From: Hymenolepis diminuta
Lineage: Eukaryota > Platyhelminthes > Cestoda > Cyclophyllidea > Hymenolepididae
DNA length: 64,000 nt
Assembly: GCA_900708905.1 (NCBI GenBank)
Contig: CAADRB010000008.1
Coordinates: 3,032,744 to 3,096,743 of the forward strand
Reading direction: 5' to 3'
The notes under the pieces are model-generated. The model worked only from the letters and a program-made list of their open reading frames with translations, did no database searches and was not told the origin of the DNA. This document shows, in pieces, positions 1 to 12,217 of the stretch. The translations under genes were made by a program, and so were the position numbers. Positions within the stretch are counted from its first letter, which is position 1. Each line of letters opens with the position of its first letter.

Positions 1-3000
1 ATCAACAGTATGGATATGATGCGTAGGATATTAACAGTATCATATTAAAGGGATTCTTCCCCATAGAGGATATGAGAATAGTAAGAAAACAGACCGAAAA
101 ATGCTTTGAGAAATTTCTGAAAAAGGCATTATGTTTTTTATTTAACATTAAAGAGGAAAAGCAAATTGAAATTTCTTTCAGTTCGTTTGGAAAGTGAAAT
201 TCTTGAAACCTCTTCAATGAATCACAGATTAGGTATAATCTTGTAAGTTTTTACCGGAAAATTACAGAATTTTGAGGCTCTAATGACCTTATTTCCCTTT
301 GAAATGTGTGCGCATACCATTTTTCTAACTTTTTGTTATACTTAGAGAGGTTTATGAGTCCCGCTTGAGGCAGTCTTGGCACCTTAACAGAGGTGCAACA
401 TTGATAGGCTAATCACTTGAAGTGCAAGATAAAATAAATTAATATTATCGCTAAAGGTAATAACAAAAAAACATTAAAATTTTTATTTGTGGTGACAGTA
501 AACCCAACTAAGGATAAAGAGGATGGGGAAATAATAGAACAACGCCAGAGTTTGCAACTGGATTGCGGCAAATGCTTGTCTGCGATGTTCAGTGTTTATT
601 AACAGGTATTATTTAACCGAAAAGGGTTGGTCTTGTCTAGTCGAATCATTCCTTTCCGATGGTTGATAATGCAAATGATCTTATATGGCATTCCGCAGCT
701 GAAAGCTTTTGCACCTAGACTTATACAAGATAAATGCTTTTGCATCTTACAATCTTCTTTGTTATTAATACATTCCAGGTCTGAGTGAATTCCATAAAAT
801 TATGTGCACGGAGTTCATTACTTACCTGGTTTCTTTAAAGTTTTTCCTACCCAACTAAACTTACTCAAATGTTCTATTTATCTATGAAGAAACTGTACTT
901 TCTTGATAATTGAAAAGAAACCATTGTTTGAGCTAAAGGTTTTCTACCATCCTCCTACCTAGTTAATTTATCATTTAATGGCTAACATCATGACCTTGAA
1001 TTGTACCTTGAGAAATATCGAAGGCAATGAGTGAACTTATGTGGGTCATTCTAAAATCAGTTTTGTAAAAGTAAAACGGGGAGAATATTTAATACGATGT
1101 GTTTCTTAAAATTCATTTAATACTTAAGTGTTGATACTATTAGGTTTCTGTTTTCGTCCATTTTTGATAATAAAATGAGAGATTCAAACAAATTGGTGCC
1201 CCTAAACCATTAGATGAAGCTACAAATATATAAAAAGTGAGTATTATTCATGTTGGAGGTGTAAATTCACACGAGCAATATTTTCTCAAATTTAATTGTA
1301 AATTAGCAAACATCTTTTTCACTATGAGAGGCAATATTCTTATTCGTTGCAGCACTAAAATCAGTACTTCATGTTTTCTCTTTAAACTGTGAATCTGGTG
1401 GGTCTTAATGCGATTGTGCTGAAAATGAATTACGCATAAGGTGTGGTAGAGATACGGATTTTCTTGATTTTCACTAAGAAGCGACCTTTCAGGAAAGGGA
1501 GGGGTCATTTGGAGATTTAAAGTTTTCTGCTGCCTTTCAGATTACGGTGACCTCGGATTTTATAGTGTCAACGGGTTTAGAGGTTAGCGCTGGTCCCGTT
1601 TTAATGGGAGAAATTTGTCTCTTCTAACTACACATAGATCTCTTGATTACTAGACATTTATTAATTAACTGAATTAGAGACAAATATACAATCTTGTGAT
1701 TCTGTCACTTTACTTTCAAAGCGCAGACATGAAAAACTGTCAGTATCATCAAATTTTATTTTGTCATAGATATGAACACATGCAATCGTTAATATATTCT
1801 GAGCTGACATTCGGTTTCTTCTCCACATTTTCATAGGTAATGTAGGTACTGTATTTTTGTACTGCTCTTGGTTATGTGGTTATCTATAGAATAGCAGTGG
1901 AAACTTCAACCCAACTTGGGAGAATGAAAGAACAATAATCGGAAGATCTAGGGCTCTAAGTGACGAATTACATTCAGATAGCTTTTTAAGATTCTTCACA
2001 GACATCGAAAATATGCTATTTTGCCTCCTACCAAAAGCATAAACCAGTTAAGTTTATTTCTTCAACCTTACTTTATAAGATATAATCAATGGCAGAAAAG
2101 ACAACGAAAAGAATGAATATGTTATCTACATGGCTTATTCGAGAAAAATCCGAATAATTTTAGAGAAAGAAGATAATGTAAATGCCATATGTGTAAAACA
2201 GTGTTCGCTCGATTGTAAACGTATTTAGAAGGTGGCAAATTAAATGGAAACAAAAATCAAGCGAAGGAATCTCATTTGCGAGGGACAAAAAACACTATTT
2301 TTGTTCTCTTCTTTGTTCGAGGGAATCATTGATTAAATGACCACGTAACAAATGTTGATATGAGTAAGAGATGGACGTTTAGTTCTTTATTGCTTAAAAA
2401 AGAGGAAATTTAAAACCACGGTATCTTTTTCCTTAGGCTTTTTCTTAGGATTTCTATCAGTATTATTTACCCAGTGGATTCCAAAGCTAATCCCATCCGC
2501 CAAAGTCCTACAGACAGAAGTACCGTTCCTACTTCAAGCTATTTAGAAATATTTGTTTTCTCCACTGAAATCTTCAAATTCCTTTCTCTCCTTAATGAAT
2601 GCTATCTTGAAAGGTGTGCGTCTACCTGACCACTTCCGATCTCTATAACTATTTTTTTTTAATAAATATATACAAAAAATTGGGGGAGAAATTAAACAAA
2701 TACTCATCCGGTTAAATGAACTTCTTGAATCCTACTCTTTGACATTTAATAAAAGTATTCCTGCTTGTCAAGTGTGAAACGTAACCATATTTTAGAAAGT
2801 CAAATTCCAATTATGACACTTCGCCCTTGACAAACTGAATACCAAAAAAAAGTTCTCATTTCTCTTCAATTGGGAAAAAATCTTGAATTAAAACGACATA
2901 GAATTCCAAAGTCTAGCCGAAAATATTATCAGCTATTTCAAAATTAAAAGGTCTTATTACGAAATGACGACCAGTCTCAACCTTATTTAAAGAAAAATGA

Positions 3001-3575
3001 CATCTTCCAGTATTCCTCTTCACTTCCTAATCAATCCATATTGTCGACAACTTAGAGTCTCATGTTCAACGCATGCCTCCAACAGATCGCTTTGATCAAA
3101 TGAAGTGATAAATAAAAAAGAAAAAAATAATAAAATATTATTTTCTTTATATAACCTTACGTCAGTTACTACCTCCTTATTACATGCCTAAATCTTAAAA
3201 AAACCGAAATTTATATTCCCACTTATGAATGGAATGTTTACCTTCAAAATCTCTTACATAAATCTTATTAATTAAAAAGTAACTCTAAATATTTAACTTT
3301 TATGAGTAATTGTCGACTTTAGAGTTGAAAAAGTTGAAAGTTCTAGAGCGACATTTCTAGGTGTTTACACTTTTCTCCTCTCCCTTTTCAATCAAATACT
3401 CGCATTCTGAATCGCGTAATATGAACTTCTAAGGAATTAGATCTAAATTCTCTGCTGCGTGCTCTTTTGAAAATCATAAAAACGACTCAGCTAATGTCAT
3501 GCCCTTCTGCCTACAACAGTTTTTGCTCATCCCATACTCCTATTGGTTGGATTCAAGGTCAAGGAAGTTACTTAC
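1..3575 (-). other. Downstream intron of the kinase gene; no further exon seen
   Basis: The activation-loop exon ends in GAG|GTAAGTAA at 3576/3575, so transcription continues leftward. I looked on the minus strand for the next kinase segment (the stretch that would carry the DVWSLGITAIE-type motif) and did not find it, so the next exon probably lies beyond position 1. A fragment of repeat R2 occurs near 545-720. Open frames such as 1248-1508 (minus) have no supporting features. Confidence 0.5.
545..720 (+). repeat. Repeat family R2, partial copy
   Basis: This stretch matches the second half of the copies at 18.4 and 24.3 kb. Shared words include GGATTGCGGCAAATGC, CTGCGATGTTCAGTGTTT, the GGTATTATTTA block and GGGTTGGTCTTG. 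It lacks the first half of the unit (the TTTTGGATTCGAGTTG part). Unclassified dispersed element; no coding capacity seen. Confidence 0.6.
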
Positions 3576-6500
3576 CTCGGGCGCCATCCAATAGGGTGTT
3601 CCGATGATGGTTGTTCTTCCCGCCAGGGAATCCTTCAATCGACAGGATATGCCTATCAAAACCAAGAAAAAAGGGATCAAGTTTAAACAACATCATGTAA
3701 TACTGGACAACTTGGTAAAACATTCATTTGTAAAAGTTTTAATTAAGAAAAGTTGTAAATATTTATCCTAAAATGATTACTTTGAATCCGACATTTCCCG
3801 CTTAGTAAAAAAGCGAATACAAAATGTCAAATTTTGCGGAACGAAATGAATTTATTTATATTAATATTGAATTCGTCAGAGACAGATAATAAACTGACAA
3901 TAATATTTTTGCAAAGTTAATCAAGATATCTTGTCTGTTTAGCAATTTTACAAAAAAAATTATTCCAAAATATATTACAATATTTGATAAAGAACCAATC
4001 TGTTCATTTGTTAATTTGAAGTAATGACACGGACGGGGAATACGTCTTTCTACGTTTAAAAGTTTAAAACTATGTGCCATTTGAAATTCTCGATCTCTAA
4101 TATAGGCACGTTTTCTGAGTAGATTATTTTCAAACATTCCTACACTTTCCTCAGTTCGTTGAGTTGAGGATGACTGAAGCATAATCGGACGATCCTCTGT
4201 TTCTCACTTATTATGTAGTATGCTAATCAATGCCTACCGAATAGCCGGATATTCAAAATATCTGTATAATAACAATTGCTATGGTGAATTCAATCTGAAA
4301 TTGAGTTGTCATACATGGCATATTCTCGTCCATATCTTCTCAGTTCTGGGTCATTCATTTATTCTAATTCGTGCGGCCATGGTTATTCAAAGTGCGTATA
4401 GTGGATACTGTGACTTCTTTCTCACCCCCATGTAATGCATTCTTGGATTTTATTTAATGATGTTATGTTAAAAACTTACTACGAAGGTGGTGAGTAAGAA
4501 TGATCCATTTACTAAAATCAATATCTATGATTCAAAATCTATTTGGACTTTTGTATAGTATTAACAATTAGTTGAGAATATCAAATTCTTTTGGAATGAA
4601 TATACAAGAATCATGGGGGTCACGGAATAACTAACTGAGCGGTTGAAATTGATAAAGAGAGATTGATAGAATGCAAATTTCTTATCAAGGGGATTTCAAG
4701 ATACTTGCTACCTGCTAAAGACGAGTGCTGAAGATGCTTTGTTTAAAGAGTATAGAAGTCATAAGCTTTATCATCTGCCACCTTTATCACACTTTCAGAT
4801 CATTTAAATTAGGCATTCGAATTTCCATTTCATATTGGTTGTCTTGAAAAATGTGGATTTAACACTTTACCACCGTTTTTATTATCTTTTTTTACAATAG
4901 ACCCATTTTCACTAGCGCAAAATGTAACTTACATGCTGATTTGCACCGAAAAATAAGACATCTATATTTGACGAGAAGGGTTACAAAACGATTAACCTAC
5001 CGTCATAATGTGGCAATTGCACGATAACGAGAAGTTATGTAGAGGCGAAATTTGAAGTGGGAGCCCACATCGATCAAATGAATGAAAGAAAAATTTTAGC
5101 AGCGTGATAAAGTTAACACAATTCTTTCCAAGTGAGTTTTCAAATTCTCATTCGCCACTATTGACGCCACAGTGGTCAGCATATACAGGGAAAACGAGAT
5201 AGATATTGATCAATTCTTGTCAGTAAAAGTGACGGCTGGATGCGGATTTCTCACAAGAGCGACTCAAAGATACGACGTATTTAACGATTTAACTAACTTA
5301 AATCTTTGGGTTAGAGAATTTAACAAATAAATATAAGGCTAAGGAAATTAATTTCTGCTAGAAGCGATCACCATCTTTACCACTCTATTTTAAATAGTCA
5401 TAAAGGTAATCAACATATCAATACTTAAAATCCCGACCGAAAAAAGCAATATTTTCTCACGGTTACAAATAACTGCATCCTAGAAAATATTTTTTCTAAT
5501 ATCTAATTCAGTGAAAAATAAGAACAAAATAGAGGACTATTATTGAGCAATAATTGACTTAAGACAGTCATGCTTAAAATTTAAATAAAAACCTCTTCTA
5601 CTTTTTGATTAAGATAATAACAATAACTTTCAAACTCTTTTAGAAATACATTTTCTGATACTCATTTTGGGTAGTGGGACACGATTATGAATCATCCCTG
5701 GTAGGAAACTCGAATTATACCACTCCCTTTATTAGCCAGATTTTTCCAATGCCGTCCGCCATTCCACTTACTGGGCGAGCATTGCTGGGCATCAAATATA
5801 TGGTTTCCGAATTCGCAGATGTACATTTTAACTGGATATAACATCAAAGATCCCTCCTAACAATAAACAATGTTATACGATTAATACCCCACAAGGGTAG
5901 ATGCAAAGAAATAGTATTCTAATACATATCCTTGCACAGAAAGAGCAAATTAAAACCTCTTTAGTATCTAAATTCACTTAAAGTCGACTAGTACTAACCC
6001 CTTTTTTATACAGCAGGTTTTGAGGTGTCAAAGAATTGTTCCATCAACTACAGTTCTGTTTCTTTCTTATAAGAAAATGCCAGCAAAAACGATGGTAAAA
6101 ATGAAATGAGGTATTGTTTTCTCCTAAGCCACAAGTTAGTAATAAGATATATCATGGAGCTGCATCGGTCAACTTACATACATCCTGTGAATAGTTTAAT
6201 CAAGCATATTGGTTGAAATTGATCAATTAATTGGTGAAAGTAGCAATTCTTTCACCGAGACTCAAAAAAGATGATCCTCCCCCTGTGGTGAATGCTTAAA
6301 TAAAAGATTGATAGCGACACCCTTGAACATATTTTCGAGTAGAGATTCTCCTTTTTAAGACGAACCATAATTTAAGTTGCCGAGAATTTAAGACCAGGGA
6401 ATTTGTACTTTCTACAACTGTGGAATATTTCACATCTGATAAATCCTTTTAACGTGAATTGAATGCTGTGCCTTCAGATAATATCCACATTTAGATTTCT

Positions 6501-8879
6501 GCTGGATTATCGTCAAAATGCATGTACCATTGTGGTTAGGATATATACCTCCTGTTGGCATTATACACTTGGCAAAAATACCACCCCTAGGAAAGTTTGT
6601 ATAACAAAACACTAATAGCGGCTATGACTACGACCAGCAGAAAAAGGGTAAACTAATGTATCAATGAAATCTTTACTCTCTGAAGCAAAGGAGTCACTAA
6701 CATTATTGGGACACATCATACATTTATATTGAATAATTGTATTACATTACGTCATTTGCTAACACCTTGAATATCGTAAGATAATTGCATCTGAAGTGGT
6801 TTACCAACCATCAACAAGCTCTAGACGCTGCGAAGATGAATTCACTCAATGAACGGGAGACACATGCCGAAATTTGAACTTTGAATTACTTAATCTTGAA
6901 GCATTGGATTATATTCAAGATGTAGAATATTGTGCAATGATCACTTTTTTACGAATTTTTGGTACCTCGGCTTTATTCTGCCAAATCCCCTTCTCCTAAT
7001 CCAAAGTTAATTATTTTACTGTTTCCTGAGTTCAGATTTTTTCCCATGATGTGAAAACAAATATACCCGTAAATACTTTCTATCAATGGTAGTACAGATG
7101 GTATAGTTGAAATTTTCCAATATTTTCGACCCATGAAGCATTCAATCGACTGAGTGAATTATCTGCTGACTGACTCCATTCTCACTCAAGATAACTTAAT
7201 TTCAACATCATGACCTACATTACTCTGTTGTTACTTTGAAGAAAAGCGAGAAACAGTTTCAATCATTAAGAAAGATGTTACTCAATTATTTATTTCAAAC
7301 GGAATTGAAAAAGTAGTATTTCATTTAAAAAATTGACAGCTATTATTTCCTTCGAAATTTCAGCTTTTGAAAATTAAATCATTCCTAAACTGGGCCAAAA
7401 ATATGGACATACATGTCCCTGGGGAAAAGAAATTAGTTATACTGCCACCTATTGATTAAAGTTTGAAAGTTTTAAGTGTACAAATAACGATTAGAAAAAT
7501 TAAACAAACAAGAATCATACTTTTGCAGTTATTAATGAACTATCTAACAAAATATTTACTTGAGCTTTGGCAAAAAGAGTAATCAATTAATCATAATTGA
7601 ACACACAAAATACATGAAATCGCAAGAAAAATATAGCAGATAAATAATTAAAATTGACAATTAGATGGTAGTTTTTTTATAGTACGCAAGAAAATTTAAC
7701 CTGAAAACAAGTTTACCATAAAATCGCCTTTACATACACTTTTACAAAGTGTGCAGACCGAAATATTTATTTATTTTTAATTAAGATTGACACATTTAGT
7801 TGAAACTAAAACACTCAAAGAAGAGATTTCCAAAACAACCATTTTTTTATTATGGAGCTTAACAAAAAATTACAAGAGCAATCAAATAAAAAAGCTAGTC
7901 ACGTATTTTAAAAAATTTTGTAAATAATTAAACATATATTCCCATAAAAGGGAAATATTCTAAAATAATGATGAAATTTTAAACTTGCGTAAATCTAATC
8001 GAATAATATTTTATTAAAATTATTACATAAAGCATCAATAAATATACACTAACCAAAATCCACGAGTTTAACTTGTCCATTTTCAGTTAGCAATATATTA
8101 CTTCCTTTGACATCTCGGTGAATAACACCAAACGAATGTAAGTGAGATAAAGCTGAGACGGTGGAATAGAGAAGATACTGAATGACAACAGGGGGCAAGC
8201 GCCCTGGTGGGTATTCACTTTCAGCTGTGGACAAATTTCTAGGAATAAACAGTCTTGTCACATGCTTCTTGGACGTATTCACTCGTTTCTTAACTCCCGA
8301 CTCAAGTCGATGTTTATTTCGGGCTTTCCGATGATTTAGACAAGGACAATGTGAAAGAGCAAGCTTGCTTAAAAGTTCATTTCTTTGCTGTATATTGGTT
8401 GGAGATGAGGCGTTAGCACAGGAAAGATATCTGACAATAAGCTCATCAGGACATATGGAAGTAAGACAAGGAATAAGTTTGGCGCATCGTTTGGAGAGTT
8501 CAGTAACCGTTCCCCCGCTACATAATTCCATTGCAATCCAAACTTGAGGTTGCATAAGGTCATCTAATGGACTATTAACATAGACACCCATGAATTGTGG
8601 GAGATTTGGATGATTATAGCAAAGACGATTCAGTGCACGTGTTTCCTTAACTTCTTCCAAAGCCTCTGCGATGTCATCAATAATTTTAATGGCAATGTTT
8701 TGACCTAGTAAATACAGATCGATTAATAAATATAAGTGCAAAATTTTTAATTAAATTATTTGAGATAAAATCATACCCGTATTTCGATATTGTGCTTGCC
8801 ATACTTCACCATATGTCCCTTTTCCAATACGTTTTTCTAACTTAAATGTTTTTTTGGGATCTGCTCTAACGACCTCCAT
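3576..8879 (-). CDS. Ste20-type protein kinase, probably class III myosin (NINAC/MYO3-like) N-terminal kinase domain; 3' part outside the window
   Basis: Three exons on the minus strand read in order 8879-8777, 8704-8054 and 3652-3576 (103, 651 and 77 nt; phases 1, 1, 0) and join without a frame break into 277 residues. All four internal splice sites are GT..AG. Visible kinase landmarks are the glycine loop GKGTYG (residues 19-24), the ATP-binding lysine in IAIK (K41), ELCSGG (94-99), the catalytic HRD (230-232) with N237, DFG (250-252) and the activation segment ending GTPYWMAPE (269-277). All key residues are present, so the kinase should be active. [12 protein letters not shown] and [11 protein letters not shown] resemble class III myosin kinases more than other germinal-centre kinases by eye. 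A myosin motor would have to follow beyond position 1, so this assignment is inference. The start at 8879 is the first ATG. The frame is open upstream to a TGA at 8942-8940, so the exon could begin up to 20 codons earlier. About 90 extra residues lie between helices D and E. Confidence 0.85.
3653..8053 (-). other. 4.4-kb intron of the kinase gene
   Basis: This phase-1 intron separates the DFG exon from the activation-loop exon. On the minus strand its donor reads TTTG|GTTAGT at 8053 and its acceptor TTGATAG|GC at 3653. It splits the glycine codon of DFG. It is AT-rich and carries one diverged SINE copy at about 5690-5848. I see no convincing exon or RNA gene in the rest; the 108-codon minus-strand frame at 3856-4182 and the short plus-strand frame at 4220-4435 have no splice support or recognisable domain. 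Confidence 0.8.
5690..5848 (-). repeat. tRNA-derived SINE, diverged copy inside the kinase intron
   Basis: The body shares CTTTATTAGCCAGATTT and CCATTCCACTTACTGGG with the copy at 19.5 kb. The head is the reverse of a degraded tRNA-like promoter: GATGTACATTTTAACTGG corresponds to the box A side of the 19.6-kb copy. Its box B is no longer recognisable. It lies in the same orientation as its host gene. Confidence 0.6.
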
Positions 8880-8939
8880 CAATGATCTTAACACCTCGAA
8901 GGATCTCAAGAGTGTAACGTCCTTAAGGCAACTCTTAAT

Positions 8940-9777
8940 TCAGCTATTAAAACAAGAAAAATAAGCAAAATAGCTTTGATAATATATTAAAATGCATAAT
9001 AACATTTTACTTTTAGTTTTCAAAATTGAGTTAATGCAATTTATTATTTAACAATATCGTTTTGAAATTGTCAGTGTCCTAATACTTTCATTTTTCAAAT
9101 TGAATGCAATACCTAACAGTCATCTTTACTAATTTAATATCCGGTTAGTTTGATTTACGTAATAGGCATAATTTTTGAGCCATATAAAGACCTTTCCGTT
9201 GATTTCAGGAAAAGGATTTCTACTTGCATAATATAATCTAATTTAAGATTTTGGTAATTATTCAAGAAACCAATGATCATTTTGTAGCGGTTTATTGCAA
9301 TTTTTTTATCTCAAAAATGTTATATTTTACAGTTTTTTTATAAATGCAATCGATGCCTTAAATTTTCCTTTATTTTACCATCGAATGGCTTGCCATCCGG
9401 AATTAAATTTTGGATCTAAATGTCTAGAATACGATAAAATTATGTTTTTGCAAGTCCTAATTAGATACATATTCCCTGAGTTTAAAAAGATAAGCAATTC
9501 GACATTGAATATAATCGTTAAGTTTGGACATCGTTTATCCGTCCTTGCCATTCAGGTTTACTAACATGCCACACTAGAAACTCTTTTTGTTCACACATAT
9601 GCTGGTTTCAAATTTAATGATTTATTTATGTACTTGTAATTCATTGCGTTGCTATAAAAATTTACACTGTTAATGACCTAAGAAATTTCGGAACATTTTA
9701 ATATTTTATAAATTAACGTTAGTATCGGGTAGCGCAATCATGAAATATTTAAAGATAATACTTTCGAAGCTCATAAA
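8940..9777. other. Region upstream of the kinase gene
   Basis: This stretch holds the 5' flank of the minus-strand kinase gene. No clear promoter motif was seen. A plus-strand frame at 9295-9564 is open for 89 codons but has no recognisable domain and only weak flanking splice signals, so I do not call it a gene. Confidence 0.4.
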
Positions 9778-10085
9778 TTGCAATAACATTAAGTTTATCG
9801 AAGCCACAGAGATTGAAAAGATGGAATATGTCAAATCATTCATGTCGCCTGACAGGTACGGAGATAGCCGGAATACTGATAAATAAATTAGTTTTATATG
9901 CAAAAAATTTCTTCGTTAGACGTCAGTCATGTCTCGTTGATGATTGGCATCTGTTTAAGTATCTATGTGCAAACACGTACACACAGATGGATCGCCTGTG
10001 AACACTAGCCGAGGTCTTTTTGTCAGTCAATCATTTCTAATCCCCTGATGTTGATATGCATCTGCTGCCTATAGCAGAAATTAAT
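9778..10085 (+). repeat. Repeat family R1, copy 1
   Basis: About 300 bp shared with 10740-11090 (inverted) and 44262-44575. Core identities are CAAAAAATTTCTTCGTTAGA, TCATGTCTCGTTG, GTATCTATGTGCAAACACGT and CAGTCAATCATTTC. The first ~30 bp (AATAAC..TTAAG, TATCGAAGCCAC) and the last bases (GTTGATA.GCATCTGC) align in all three copies, so the unit has defined ends. A TATA-like TTTATATGC lies just before the core. No open frame is conserved; class unknown. Confidence 0.8.
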
Positions 10086-10212
10086 ATGGTAAACGAATAT
10101 TAAAAAACAGAGTGGCTTTACAGCTGCATTATTTATTATCCACTAGATAAATGCGGACCATTATCTTTCGTCGGCTTTTATTCAAGTAAAAAATCGATTC
10201 GGTTGTTGTGCT

Positions 10213-10303
10213 ATGGAAAGTTACGGCTTTGCAAATGACAAATCAAGAGGCATGGTGAAAGCTCATTCTGACCAAGATGTCATCGATATTCCATCGTCGT
10301 CAA
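10213..10303 (+). CDS. Candidate first coding exon, possibly 5' exon of the ASDURF-like gene
   Basis: An ATG at 10213 opens 30 codons plus one base and meets a good donor, TCGTCGTCAA|GTATGT, at 10303/10304. Without splicing the frame ends at a TAA four codons later. The end of the peptide, DQDVIDIPSSS, resembles in position and composition the VLIPTDNSTP segment I recall ahead of the conserved part of mammalian ASDURF, so it may be the true N-terminus of the gene whose other exons start at 11912. Phase-compatible acceptors exist at 11894/11895 and 11969/11970, but I cannot choose between them. The exon lies between two inverted R1 copies. It could also be a chance open frame. Confidence 0.35.
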
Positions 10304-10739
10304 GTATGTATAAATAATAAAAAGGAAGGAAAAAATATGAGCAATAGATACAGGGGGATTTGTCGGGATTTAATTAAAATATATGGTAAAAATGTAAAAA
10401 TTTAATAGCTCTTGTCAAAATATATTAGTTGATTAAACTTACATTAGACGGATTAACCCAATTTGCAGGAGAAATTTTCGGAGGTAAATGAAAAGGAAAG
10501 TTTGTTATTAACAATTCATGTTTTAATTTAATTTCATTAATTGAAACGACCAGTAGAAATCAGTTGAATGTACGAATAACGTGAATCTGATACCACTTCT
10601 AATTTTTCTTCGGTTTCTATCCACTACATATCACATTGATAAAAATTTTATAGCATAAATAATTTATGATCCTGTTGTGGCATTCTAATTAAGCAATTTA
10701 ATAGATTTCTCAGTTGTGTTAAGTCATTTTTCAATAGTA

Positions 10740-11090
10740 ACTACTATAGCTAGCTGATGTCTATCATCTTCTAGCGATTAGAAATGATTGACTGGCGATA
10801 AAATCTCCAATACAGTGTCCACAGGTGGTCCCTCTATGTGTTTGCGTATTTGCACATAGATACCTAAATAGACGTCGATCATCATGCTGAGACACTGACA
10901 ATGAGACATGACTGACATCAAACGAAGAAATGTCTTGTATATAAACCTAGTTTACTTATAAATAAATTGGGGATGACTTATCAGCCACCTCAGACTGATC
11001 TGACGAAATGAGTGACTTGATCTCTTCCACCTATTCGATCGTTGTGGCCTCAATAGACCTCAACGTTATTACAGTAATGATATTGAAATT
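10740..11090 (-). repeat. Repeat family R1, copy 2 (inverted relative to copy 1)
   Basis: The reverse complement of this interval matches copies 1 and 3 along their whole length: GAGGTCTATTGAGGCCAC at the head, AAGTCACTCATTTCGTCAGA, GTTTATATACAAGACATTTC, TATCTATGTGCAAATACG and CGCCAGTCAATCATTTCTAA towards the tail. With copy 1 it forms a head-to-head inverted pair separated by about 650 bp. It would lie in the first intron of the ASDURF-like gene if the 10213 exon belongs to that gene. Confidence 0.8.
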
Positions 11091-11911
11091 ATAACAGAGG
11101 GGAACTGATAAATCTCTCTAAATAATCGCATTTTTTTTCAATGGGCCAACTGCAAACGTTGATGTACAAAATAGAAAACTTTTATTGGATAAAAACGGAC
11201 GGAAGCTTACGGTCGTATTTTGATAATGGGGCCATATTTCTATTTAATTCATTGATAAATCAAATAATAGCCTCTACTTATTAAGAATTTTTCACAGATA
11301 AACATTGATATAAAACACTGAAATGCAAAGTAAAGGAGAATATAAACTATTGTGTATTATGTATTCTTTAGATTCACGATTTTCTATGGTTTATTAAGGT
11401 GAAAAAATTTTCATATCTTTAATTTAATATAATGGATTTATTAATTAGGCCATTAACAACGGTTGACTAGCCATTGTCGGTATGACGCATAGCATAAAGA
11501 TCGAGCTTTGGATCAAAGCAATTTTAATATTTTTTAATTGGATTGACAGAGATAAGGAAGTCTTCATATATTTCATTGTTCAAAAGGAGTGCATTCCTAC
11601 AATAATGCTTAAAGGAACAAGTAAATTTCGTTTGACCTGACATATACCACTCATTAAAATAATTTAATAAGTCTTAAACAGATAATGCAATTTTACTCAG
11701 ATAATTTAATTATTTACTGAGAATATTCTGCAAATTATTTCTTGCTTAATATAATCGTCTGTTAATCGAAAAGGTATTTTAAACTTTTGTGGCTTCTGAA
11801 CATGTGAGTTTTCTGACGTATCGTTTCTTTACAAAATTCGAAGTCTGTCCATTTAAGAATTAAATTTTAACTTGTATTTCTGGTTCAGTTTGTATATCTA
11901 CTTTATTTATT

Positions 11912-12217
11912 ATGAATTCTAACAGAGAGGTAAGTTTGACATTTTTGTATTACACGTCTTTGCAGTTAGATTTAAAATCCGCACTTCTCGATGAACTTAT
12001 GCAGGAAAAATCAGTAAAGGTAAATGACATTTAATTTTCCTTAGGTTTGTTAATAGAATGTTTACACTCAGTTTGGCGATCGCGTATTCGTTCGGGCTGA
12101 TCGGATGAGAGTTATAGCTCAATGCCAAAGTAATTTCTTTTCATTTTTTTCAGAATTATAACTTTAGAGGATATTCGAAGGCTGCAGGAGACGGAGTCAG
12201 CAAATGAGCAGAGATGA
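11912..12217 (+). CDS. ASDURF-like small prefoldin-type protein, four short exons with 36-38 nt introns
   Basis: Exons 11912-11929, 11966-12019, 12057-12129 and 12168-12217 join in frame (phases 0, 0, 1) into 64 residues ending at TGA 12215-12217. The introns are 36, 37 and 38 nt and all GT..AG. Residues 16-44 carry DELMQEK, KNVYTQF, VFVRADR and a following amphipathic helix KDIRRLQETE. The order DEL, K.VY.Q, hydrophobic-F-x-ADR, helix matches mammalian ASDURF as I recall it. That is a prefoldin-like protein translated from an upstream ORF of ASNSD1 and a partner of the R2TP/PAQosome prefoldin module. If right, the product is a cytosolic chaperone-complex subunit. No ASNSD1-like sequence follows on the same strand. 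The ATG at 11912 may be internal if the exon at 10213 is used. An alternative acceptor for the last intron at 12153 breaks the frame; one for intron 2 at 12071/12072 would only drop five residues. Confidence 0.6.

Noticed and set aside
3856..4182. 108-codon minus-strand frame
   Set aside because: It lies in the kinase intron, has no motif, and no splice sites link it in phase to the kinase exons.
8365..8563. Open frames on the plus strand (8365-8547) and in another minus frame (8369-8563)
   Set aside because: They overlap the kinase exon, whose frame carries catalytic motifs on both sides; they are shadows.
9295..9564. 89-codon plus-strand frame between the kinase and ASDURF-like genes
   Set aside because: No motif, weak GTTTAC donor, and composition like other chance frames in the window.
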